NCBI GenBank assembly: GCA_026985075.1
Contig: JALSQX010000037.1
Span: 1 to 52,175 of the forward strand
Source of the DNA: Blastocatellia bacterium
GTDB lineage: Bacteria > Acidobacteriota > Blastocatellia > HR10 > J050
Reading direction: 5' to 3'
Length of the DNA stretch: 52,175 bases
Positions 41,455 to 49,091 of this stretch are shown here, piece by piece; position 1 is the first letter of the stretch; the number at the start of each line of letters is the position of its first letter. Both the position numbers and the translations under genes were made by a program. Below the pieces are notes generated by a model, which was not told the origin of the DNA, ran no database searches, and saw only the letters and a list, made by a program, of their open reading frames with translations.

Positions 41455-43200
41455 TCAAGGTGCAATGGCGTGCACAATCAGACCATCTTCCGACACGACC
41501 ACTGGTGCCCCCGGGAGTGGCATCAATCCGTTGATGTATTCCTCGATATTGGTATAGCCGTCCTCATCGGCATCGCCGCTGGCATCGTACACGTCAGGAT
41601 TCAGCCCGTGTGTAATCTCCCACTCGTCCGGCATGCCATCGGCGTCGCTGTCTGCCGGAGCGTCGAAGCTGGTCGCATAGTCCGGCCAGCCGCCCGCATT
41701 GTTGTCACAGTGGACGATGAAACGATAGTGCGAGCCGACTTTCGGGATCACATCCCATGGCCGGTCCACGGTCACCACGTTGATCCGGGGGGCGAAGCGC
41801 ACCACATCCCGCACCTGACCCGCCGCGGCGCCCGTGGTGATCTCGATGCTGTTGCCGTCGTACGTGTGCCGGTTTTGCGGATTGGGCCCCTGTCGAGTAT
41901 CACCGGGATGATGCTCGACGGTGACCGTGTTCGAGGTGGCGCCCCGGACTCGGCCTTCGGGATAATAGATGGGATCGGCATCGACGCAATCGCGGATTCG
42001 ACCGGTGCGCGTCTCGATTTCGGTCAAAATCCGTCGATCCACGACATCTCGCTGCCGGCCGGTCGTCAGGTTGCCCGCGCCATTGGGGCCGCTGAGTTGA
42101 GCATAAAGGGTCTCGACCGGATCGACCGCGACGCCGGAGAGCGCTCCCACCGGCACATCGCTGCGATACCGTTCGTCGCCATCCACGACCAACCACTCGT
42201 CGCCGCTATCGGTGGGGCGGAAGGGGCCGAGATTCCCTTGCACATATACCCGTGTCGTGCCGCAGTCTGAGCCGGGGCAACCGATCACCACGCCCCGGCT
42301 GTCGGGCGGCGTATTCGGCCCGACGATGAAATGGTTGCCGATGATGTTGACCAGAGCATCTTCTCTCACCTGAAGACCTCTGTTGCCCCAATTGTAGATG
42401 ATGTTGTTGATGGCCTCGCCGTCCACGCCATTGGCATACTGCGGATTGCGGTTGTAGCCATGAGCAATGATGTTATGGTGCACGCTGATGCGATCCATGG
42501 GATCTTTGCCATAGAGAGCGAACGCAAACCCATGCGGCCCTTCCTGATGAATGCTGTTGTGCAGTGGCTCGGTGATGAAGTTGTATTGAAATGTTACATC
42601 ATGCGCATAGCCGACGCCAACGACCTCGTCAGTAGACCAGCTCAGCGAATTATGATCCACGATGATGTTGTAAGAGGGATTCTCTGTCGTGCCCCAGATG
42701 GTGATGGCGCGGCGAATACCCGGCCGTGGCCCTTCGGGATCGTCGCCAGGGCGGATGGTGAGCCCGCGAATGATGATGTCGTGGGTACTGACGATACGGA
42801 TGCCGGCGCCGCGGAGCATGATGCCATCGCCAGGTGCAGTTTGCCCAGCCACGGTCAGATAGGGGTGGGTGACGCGGATGTCTTTCTGCAGATCGATCAC
42901 CCCGCCGACCTCGAAGACCACGATGCGCGGCCCTTCCGCTTCTGCGGCCTCACGGAGGCTGCCGGGGCCGGAGTCGTTGAGATTCGTCACCTTGATGACG
43001 CGTCCGCCCCGGCCACCGGGAGTCGTGGAACCGAAGCCCTCGGCGCTGGGGAAAGCGGGCAGAGCCACACGCTGTGTTGCGGGTTGATCCTGCTTGATCG
43101 GTGCGGCTTGGGAATCCCGCGCGTCACTCTCGATGTGAAAACGACCGCTGAACAAGAGCAGGCTCAGGAGCATGATCGCTGTCAATGAGAGATCTTTCAT
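41455..43200 (-). CDS. Secreted pectate lyase-like protein (PL1-type right-handed beta-helix)
   Basis: A 581-residue exported protein with a signal peptide (LTAIMLLSLLLFSG). The mature start ALPAFPSAEGFGSTTPGGRG and VIKVTNLNDSGPGSLREAAE are hallmarks of bacterial PL1 pectate lyases. Parallel beta-helix turns follow (DIIIRGLTIRPGDDP, NIIVDHNSLSWSTDEVV, RISVHHNIIAHGYNRNPQYA), including the N-x-Q/R-x-P region near the catalytic Arg. The C-terminus has calcium-type repeats DSDADGMPDEWEITHGLNP and DADEDGYTNIEEYINGL, seen on many secreted polysaccharide lyases. Start 43200 overlaps the stop of the NodB-like gene (ATGA) and has AGGAGG upstream. It should cleave polygalacturonate-like chains by beta-elimination. 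Confidence 0.9.
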   Translation of the reverse strand: MKDLSLTAIMLLSLLLFSGRFHIESDARDSQAAPIKQDQPATQRVALPAFPSAEGFGSTTPGGRGGRVIKVTNLNDSGPGSLREAAEAEGPRIVVFEVGGVIDLQKDIRVTHPYLTVAGQTAPGDGIMLRGAGIRIVSTHDIIIRGLTIRPGDDPEGPRPGIRRAITIWGTTENPSYNIIVDHNSLSWSTDEVVGVGYAHDVTFQYNFITEPLHNSIHQEGPHGFAFALYGKDPMDRISVHHNIIAHGYNRNPQYANGVDGEAINNIIYNWGNRGLQVREDALVNIIGNHFIVGPNTPPDSRGVVIGCPGSDCGTTRVYVQGNLGPFRPTDSGDEWLVVDGDERYRSDVPVGALSGVAVDPVETLYAQLSGPNGAGNLTTGRQRDVVDRRILTEIETRTGRIRDCVDADPIYYPEGRVRGATSNTVTVEHHPGDTRQGPNPQNRHTYDGNSIEITTGAAAGQVRDVVRFAPRINVVTVDRPWDVIPKVGSHYRFIVHCDNNAGGWPDYATSFDAPADSDADGMPDEWEITHGLNPDVYDASGDADEDGYTNIEEYINGLMPLPGAPVVVSEDGLIVHAIAP

Positions 43201-44246
43201 CGCACACCTCCTGTCAACTCTGGAAACGCCGCCCGTGCGATCTCGCTCGCCGTAGCGAAGATCACGCGTCCCTCGGCTGCTTTCTCGGCGACATAACCCA
43301 GAAAACGATCCAGAGCGGCGAGCGCTTCGGGATCAGGCGGATTCTCGCCGCGATTGCCCACGGCGTACTCGCTGATATGCGTCACGAAGCCCCAGGCGGC
43401 TGCGCGCCCCGGGCGCCGCTCTTGCATGTAGCGGAGCGCCGCGTCAAACAAGGTCCGCAGTCGCTCGAAATGGGCGTCGGTCAGCACATCGGCGACGCCG
43501 CGGCCATCCAGATTGGTCCACCACTGCATCGGCGAATGATCCACGAACACAAAATCGCCGTGGGGATCATCGGCACAGATGTTCCCGCCTTGATAATCCG
43601 GCCGCCAGGGAAACATCAGGTTGCCCGTCTCTCCTCCCATGTCATTCCCGATGCCGATCTGGCCGCCGCACCACTGAAACAAGGGGCCAGAACTCAGATT
43701 GATCGTCGCCGCGCGGATCCCCCAGCCGACGTGGCGGGCGATCCCCTCAGACATGACCTGCTGAAACCCGTCAGGTCCGGCCTGGCGAGCGTCCGTCAGC
43801 AGACCGGACGTGACGCGCACATCGAGCCCGCAGATGTCGCTGAGCGCTCGAAGATCGCGTTCATAATCGGCGTAGCGGTGAACGTGCAATCCGATCTCGT
43901 GACCCGATTCGATCAACCGCCGAAAGATGTGGTTCTCACCCTCGTATGCGCAGAGCCCCTCGGCCGTGCCATAGACGACCTCCCACGTCCCTTTCACGCC
44001 ATGGTGCTCGAGCACCTCGGCGATGCCCTCGATGGTCGCGACCATGTTCTCGGCGATGCGTGGATCGAGGGTCCGCAGCGAGGGAGTCGTGTACGGAAAA
44101 TGATCTCCGGCCACGTGAGTGTGGATGGCATAAAAGAAATAGAGCGGCGGGATCTCTTCCGGAGGCGCTTCCATAACGGCATCGCCCACGCCGTTGAGAA
44201 GGAAAAGACTCGCGAGGATGAGCCCCGAGAGCACTTGCCGTTTCAT
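43197..44246 (-). CDS. Exported NodB/polysaccharide-deacetylase-like protein with altered metal motif
   Basis: A 349-residue protein with a signal peptide (MKRQVLSGLILASLFLLNGV). It has the NodB barrel plan: first strand LYFFYAIHTHVAGDH, then EGIAEVLEHHGVKGTWEVVY, SGHEIGLHVHRYADY as motif 2, and AAWGFVTHISEYAVG late. The canonical TFDD motif is replaced by IHTHVAGDH and the H-x3-H of motif 2 by HVHRYAD, so it belongs to a divergent branch shared with the proteins at 45320 and 49092. Start 44246 has GGGGAGAG upstream. Its stop overlaps the pectate lyase start, so both are made together, consistent with de-esterification followed by lyase cleavage (inference). Whether it is a deacetylase is unproven. 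Confidence 0.7.
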   Translation of the reverse strand: MKRQVLSGLILASLFLLNGVGDAVMEAPPEEIPPLYFFYAIHTHVAGDHFPYTTPSLRTLDPRIAENMVATIEGIAEVLEHHGVKGTWEVVYGTAEGLCAYEGENHIFRRLIESGHEIGLHVHRYADYERDLRALSDICGLDVRVTSGLLTDARQAGPDGFQQVMSEGIARHVGWGIRAATINLSSGPLFQWCGGQIGIGNDMGGETGNLMFPWRPDYQGGNICADDPHGDFVFVDHSPMQWWTNLDGRGVADVLTDAHFERLRTLFDAALRYMQERRPGRAAAWGFVTHISEYAVGNRGENPPDPEALAALDRFLGYVAEKAAEGRVIFATASEIARAAFPELTGGVR

Positions 44247-44303
44247 TATCGTTTCTCTCCCCAGCATAACAGACGTCTTTGTCTCATGGTCCCCTCATCA
44301 GCT

Positions 44304-45299
44304 CTATGGGCCGGAAGATGTTGATATCCTTCCAGAACAGCACAAATAGCGCCATACTGGCGCGAACCGAGGGCGGCCATCAGGCAACCGTGGCGTCTTG
44401 CGATCGACCACCACGGCACCGTGGGCGTCGGCGAAGCTCCCCGTGGCGGGCAGCGCGTCGGTATATAGTTGATGAGTGTTCCCGTACGGAGGAGCGGCTC
44501 CGTCTACACTGCGCGGCGGGCCGAAGGCATCCAATCCTAATGCTTCCCAACTCCGCTCGAAGGATGGCCACCCTCTGTCCCGTCGATGGGAGAATCCGAA
44601 GTAGCGCTCGGCAGGAGTGGCGTGCGAGCCGCGCAGCCAGGGTGCCGGTTGCTCCCCCAGGCGATCACCTGGTGAGGCAAACATGACCACGCGAGCCACT
44701 TCGTGCACTTGAGCGATGAACGCGGCATGCCCGCCACCCTGAGAATGACCGGAGACGATGAACTTCGACCAGTCGAGCTCTTCGCCCTCCAAGAAACGCT
44801 CCCACCCTTCGCCCGGATAACGGGCGCTCAGATAACGGAGCAAACTGAGCAGACGGTGCTCAATGGAGTTGGCCGGGGTGACCGTCACTAGCGGCGTGCG
44901 ATCCTCGCCAGTGAGAATCTCGTGTCGGACCCGCTCGTGACACGCGGGATCGGAAGAACCGCGGCAGAGCCGGGCCACCGTCCACGAGTTCGGATACCGC
45001 AGGCCGATGGCCGGAATGCCCTGCCGGACGACCTCCCGCAGAATCAGCCGGCTGTTCTCGGGCACGCCGAACGAGCCGGGCAGGTGGACGAAGAGCACAT
45101 CTCGCGGCGACACCCCCGGATCGAAGTAGACGACGTGCGGCTCCAGCCAATCGTCGATGGCCGGATCTGTCGCTTGGGGAAGGACGAATCGCTCGATGAG
45201 AGTCGCATTGGGCGGACCTTGGCCAAAGCTCACGCTCGACAGCAAGAGAAACCCCAACCAGATCCCTCTCCGCGCACGCGCGAATGGTGAGTTGAACAT
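44304..45299 (-). CDS. Exported alpha/beta-hydrolase
   Basis: A 331-residue protein with a signal peptide (GIWLGFLLLSSVSFGQG). The nucleophile elbow is SGHSQGGGHAAFIAQ, giving the catalytic Ser; DVLFVHLPGSFGVPENSR is the oxyanion-hole strand. It resembles the BPSS1187-type alpha/beta-hydrolases, for which no substrate is known to me. A GTG at 45323 overlaps the previous stop (GTGA), but the ATG at 45299 has GAGGGAG five bases before it and is preferred. It lies between two NodB-like genes, so an esterase role on acylated polysaccharide fits (inference). Confidence 0.78.
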   Translation of the reverse strand: MFNSPFARARRGIWLGFLLLSSVSFGQGPPNATLIERFVLPQATDPAIDDWLEPHVVYFDPGVSPRDVLFVHLPGSFGVPENSRLILREVVRQGIPAIGLRYPNSWTVARLCRGSSDPACHERVRHEILTGEDRTPLVTVTPANSIEHRLLSLLRYLSARYPGEGWERFLEGEELDWSKFIVSGHSQGGGHAAFIAQVHEVARVVMFASPGDRLGEQPAPWLRGSHATPAERYFGFSHRRDRGWPSFERSWEALGLDAFGPPRSVDGAAPPYGNTHQLYTDALPATGSFADAHGAVVVDRKTPRLPDGRPRFAPVWRYLCCSGRISTSSGP

Positions 45300-45319
45300 C
45301 GTATCTCCCTCGGAATCGC

Positions 45320-47383
45320 TCACCGGCCGGCATCTTCGGCCATCTCGACAATGTCCTCCGAGGTGACCACACAGAGATGCTCGGCGGCGTATTGCACCAA
45401 CTCCTCGTATGCCACCCAGATTTGCTCCTCATTCTCGGGTGTTCGCGGACGCGAGGCGTCCGGCGCGTTCAAATCATAAGGTGGCGACTTGGGGCGCGTT
45501 TTCTGTCGATCTTCATAATAGACGAACGCCCAAGGCGTCGCACCCCGGCGATAGAAGTTGTTCTCATGAATCAGGGCGGTGATGAACGGTGGGCGCTCGT
45601 GCGCCCAGTCGTTCAAAAGCCGCTGCAGGCGCTTCCTGGGGTTGTACGCGTCAGCATAGGGCGTGTCGAGTTGGTTCCACCAGAAGGCATCCTGAGGCCC
45701 GCCGGGGACGCTCCAGCGCGTCACGCTGAAGTCGCTCGGTCGGATGAGCAATCCGTGAGTCCACTCGAAAGGCTGATCGGGCTTGGTGCCCGTCTCGTGG
45801 TAGATCACGGTCATCCGGGCTCCCATCTCGGCGAAGAGGGGCAGCGCGACGTCTCGCCAGCGGGCGCTCGGCACGGAAGCGACCACCGGTGCGCGGCCAA
45901 ACACGGCTTTCACATAACTGTAGCCACCCGGTTCATCCCGCAGTAGTCCACCCGTGGTCATATCGAGGCGATACGTCTCGTAGTCGCGCAGCATCTGCTC
46001 CCGTTCCTCAGCAGAGAGCCCCCACAGCCGCCCGTCGAAGCCCGCAACCAGCGGATGCGGCGGGCGAACGTGATAGCTGATCGTCATCGCGCTGTCCTTC
46101 AAGCGCTCGATGATGTCAGGACGCCGTTCCTCGTAAAAGTGGACCATGGGAGCCGTGAAATAGAAATCGCCGCGGACGCCGTATCTTTCGAAGATGTCGA
46201 TCAAATGGTGCAAGGTGTCGGCGCTCTCGTCCAGGTTCTTGAAGTCGTGCACATTGATGGCGAACGTCATGTATCCCCGGCACTCGTCGTCGGGAGCCCC
46301 CTCTGATGGACCGGTGTCCGCGGCAGCCCGCGGATCGACGCCCGGATGTCCCTGCTCCCAGGCGATGAAGGCATCGGCCATCTCCGAGAACGTGGCCCAC
46401 CTCACCCGTCCCTGAGCCACCAAGGGATCGACGACGTCGGTCAAAAATTGATCGATGACGGCGAAGGGCTCGGCGGCGCTCGGGTCTCCGCGGAACTCGC
46501 CGGGATGGACGGTGAAGTGAAACACGTTCACCCGATCGGCGCGCGCGGCGGCCAGCGAGCGCAGAAGATCATCGCGGATCACGTCGAACCACGCTTCCGC
46601 GCCGCCCTCGGCGATGATCTCACGCTTGCGACGAAAGCGCTCCAGGTCCAACAAGCCGTCGGGCAGATAGATCACCGGGCCATGGGGATCGTGGGTGGCA
46701 AACGCCGTCAGGTCGTCAGGATCGGGACCACCGGCAGGTCGCCAAGGGCTCACTCCAATCACGAGTTGGTGAGAACTCTGTGTACGTGGATCTTTCCAAT
46801 CGCCGTTGATATCGAGCCCGGCACACGAGGCCGCCTCAAGCAGTTCCGGATAGAGATTCCCGCCGCTCCAGTAACGAATTGGGCCGCGAACGCCGGCTTG
46901 ACGAATGGCCTCGATCTCCTCGCGCATCACGGCGCACCAGCGCTCGGGCGGCAGGCGCTCCGGATCCCGACCGAGGTGCGCGTCCTCGTGGAAGTGCAGG
47001 GCCAGCTCATGGCCGCGAGCTTCCAGATCACGCAGCACGGGACTGTCGAACCGAGCGGCCGCCGTTGTGAATGGCGTTTGTACCTGGATGGTGAGCTTTC
47101 CACCGTGACGTTCCACAAGATCGGCCAACTCGTAGAGGTCTTCGACGTGGCGTTGGAAAAACTGCGGATTGTTGTAATCCCCCCTCCCGCTACGATACCC
47201 CTGGGCCGTCGTGCCCAAAGGCTCGACGTGCACGCCGATGGTGAACAGCAACGTGGGCTCTCCACCCGTTTGAGCGGCACTCCCGCTCAGGAACGCGGCG
47301 ACAAGGATGGCCCATCCTGCTATGCTCCAGATGAGAAGAGTCGCTCGGGATGTGAGCTTGCGCATGCGCAATCCTCCCTTCAT
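45320..47383 (-). CDS. Exported protein with two tandem NodB-like deacetylase domains
   Basis: A 687-residue protein with a signal peptide (ATLLIWSIAGWAILVAAFLS). Domain 1 (about 44-350) has LLFTIGVHVEPLGTTA at strand 1, ARGHELALHFHEDAH at motif 2 and VNVFHFTVHPGEFRGD. Domain 2 (about 370-680) has YMTFAINVHDFKNLDE, GVRGDFYFTAPMVHFYEE, ISYHVRPPHPLVAGF and PFITALIHENNFYRR. In both, the TFDD metal-binding motif of NodB enzymes is replaced by an H-x-E or H-D pattern, while a His-x3-His remains in domain 1. The ATG at 47383 has GGGGAGGAG. Its product heads a string of coupled genes (GTGA overlap with the next). Metal-dependent hydrolysis is plausible but the reaction is not established. Confidence 0.7.
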   Translation of the reverse strand: MKGGLRMRKLTSRATLLIWSIAGWAILVAAFLSGSAAQTGGEPTLLFTIGVHVEPLGTTAQGYRSGRGDYNNPQFFQRHVEDLYELADLVERHGGKLTIQVQTPFTTAAARFDSPVLRDLEARGHELALHFHEDAHLGRDPERLPPERWCAVMREEIEAIRQAGVRGPIRYWSGGNLYPELLEAASCAGLDINGDWKDPRTQSSHQLVIGVSPWRPAGGPDPDDLTAFATHDPHGPVIYLPDGLLDLERFRRKREIIAEGGAEAWFDVIRDDLLRSLAAARADRVNVFHFTVHPGEFRGDPSAAEPFAVIDQFLTDVVDPLVAQGRVRWATFSEMADAFIAWEQGHPGVDPRAAADTGPSEGAPDDECRGYMTFAINVHDFKNLDESADTLHHLIDIFERYGVRGDFYFTAPMVHFYEERRPDIIERLKDSAMTISYHVRPPHPLVAGFDGRLWGLSAEEREQMLRDYETYRLDMTTGGLLRDEPGGYSYVKAVFGRAPVVASVPSARWRDVALPLFAEMGARMTVIYHETGTKPDQPFEWTHGLLIRPSDFSVTRWSVPGGPQDAFWWNQLDTPYADAYNPRKRLQRLLNDWAHERPPFITALIHENNFYRRGATPWAFVYYEDRQKTRPKSPPYDLNAPDASRPRTPENEEQIWVAYEELVQYAAEHLCVVTSEDIVEMAEDAGR

Positions 47384-47415
47384 GGTCTCCTCCCCGGTAT
47401 CGCAAGAGAGCAGGC

Positions 47416-49023
47416 TCAAAACGACGGTCCCGTGTTGTCCACGATGTGCGGGAACCAGATGGTGTTTCGGCTCCCATCACGGCCCCTGGCCGTTACCACC
47501 AACGCGTAAACCCCATCGGGGACCGCCAGCGTGTCTCCATCCGTTCGCACTTCCAGGGCATAAGGCGGGGCAGTCCGCGTCGCCGCGACGATCGGGTGCG
47601 GCGGTTCCTGCCCATGTCGGAGGGCCGCGATGAGCGGATCGTCCAGCGCGTGTAGATAAAGCGTCACGCCGGCGATCCCGGCTCCGTTCTCAGCCCCGAC
47701 GTCCGGGTCGTAGGCCGTGGCCTCATAGACGACCGTTCCGTGGACGACGCGATCCCCACCGGGGCTCACCACGTCGATCACGGGCACGCGGTTCACGACC
47801 CGCGACTGCACCGCCACCTCCACCTGCAGCGCGTTCACGGTCTTCTCCAGGACCGTGATCTCCACCCCAGCAGCCGGGTCGACGAAGGTCTGCCCTACGC
47901 CTAACTCCACATCCTGCCAGTCCTCCTCCTGTGACCCCGGCGTCATGTCCAGCAGGATAGATGCCGGGATGTTCGACCGCGCGCCCCAGGTGATGATGAG
48001 CCCATCACTCGCGTAGGGCTCCTCCGCCCGGTAAAAGAGCCAGTAGTCCTGGCGGGAGTTCCTGGGGATGCGCACCGCGGTGTACTCGGTCACATCGAGG
48101 CCCGGCTGGGGTGCCCGCTCCAGGGCGCGGATGGTCACCGTGATCACGCCGGACCAGGTCACGTTCAGAATGTTCGTCGGCGGGATCCAGCCGACGCGGG
48201 ACTTGAACCAGGGATTGTAGTGGTGGAACGATCTCCGCCGACCCTTGAGCTGGTCTCCCATGATGTCGAAAGGATCGCCGTATTCGATCTCCCTCCCATC
48301 CGGGGAGATGGGCGAACCCGTGGTCACCCGCCAGAAGTTGGCGTGCATCCAGCCGAAGGTGTGTCCCAACTCGTGGAGCACCAGGTAGGGACACCAGCCG
48401 CACCCAACGAAGGCCGTGCGGCCGTTGAGCGTGCCCTGCCCCGTCGCATAGGGCCAGATCTTGGGGCTCAAGATCACCTCCCGGTCGTACGTCTCGACGG
48501 GGAAGCCCGCCGCTTTCGCCAGCCGAAGAGCATCTGCCCGCACCCGGACCAGGGTGGGGCCACTTTGGTAGTAGGCTATGGGTTGAGGCATGGCCAGGGG
48601 CGGCGTGACGTCGATGATGAACGTCGCGCGACCGTAGCTGTTGCGTTCTAAGCCTTCCTTGACCGCCCCGGCAACTTCTCGTGCGCCTTCCTCGGTCAGA
48701 AGAGGCTCTTCCTCGCCCGGATAGTAGACGAGGACGAACAGGATCTTCTGCTCGCCGAGTACGGGCCGGAAGAGCACGTCTCCCGGCGTCGTGGAAAAGT
48801 CATCGATCAGGCTGAATCCGGGTCGGTCGTACAGCCCCGCCAACGCCGTCTCGTGGGTGTCCAACCGGCCCGCCTCAGTTTGTCCTGGCCGCCGCATGGT
48901 TGAGGAATCGACGATGATACGGGCAGGCTCGACATCTTCAGGTTCGACGGCGCTCCAGGAGAAGCCCGTCATCAGCCAACCCATGCTTATAAGACAGCCA
49001 CATAAAATGGGTTTCATCTTCAT
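47416..49023 (-). CDS. Exported zinc metalloprotease, gametolysin (M11)-like
   Basis: A 535-residue protein with a signal peptide (residues 1-25). The zinc site HELGHTFGWMH at residues 217-227 has the metzincin HExxHxxxxxH pattern, preceded by AFVGCGWCPYLVL, and GDPFDIMGDQ follows where the Met-turn is expected. This arrangement resembles peptidase M11/gametolysin-like enzymes. A beta-rich C-terminal part (VDVVSPGGDRVVHGTVVYEA, DGDTLAVPDGVYALVVTARG) looks like an Ig-type Big domain for binding. The ribosome site AGGAGGTGATC (49026-49036) is fully complementary to the usual 16S 3' end. It is the only obvious protease among the carbohydrate enzymes and might process or attack matrix glycoproteins (inference). 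Confidence 0.8.
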   Translation of the reverse strand: MKMKPILCGCLISMGWLMTGFSWSAVEPEDVEPARIIVDSSTMRRPGQTEAGRLDTHETALAGLYDRPGFSLIDDFSTTPGDVLFRPVLGEQKILFVLVYYPGEEEPLLTEEGAREVAGAVKEGLERNSYGRATFIIDVTPPLAMPQPIAYYQSGPTLVRVRADALRLAKAAGFPVETYDREVILSPKIWPYATGQGTLNGRTAFVGCGWCPYLVLHELGHTFGWMHANFWRVTTGSPISPDGREIEYGDPFDIMGDQLKGRRRSFHHYNPWFKSRVGWIPPTNILNVTWSGVITVTIRALERAPQPGLDVTEYTAVRIPRNSRQDYWLFYRAEEPYASDGLIITWGARSNIPASILLDMTPGSQEEDWQDVELGVGQTFVDPAAGVEITVLEKTVNALQVEVAVQSRVVNRVPVIDVVSPGGDRVVHGTVVYEATAYDPDVGAENGAGIAGVTLYLHALDDPLIAALRHGQEPPHPIVAATRTAPPYALEVRTDGDTLAVPDGVYALVVTARGRDGSRNTIWFPHIVDNTGPSF

Positions 49024-49091
49024 CGGATCACCTCCTGACGAGTATCCACGGAACGCGCGTCCGGCGCGAGTCCTGTAGCCGGTATCAGGAT

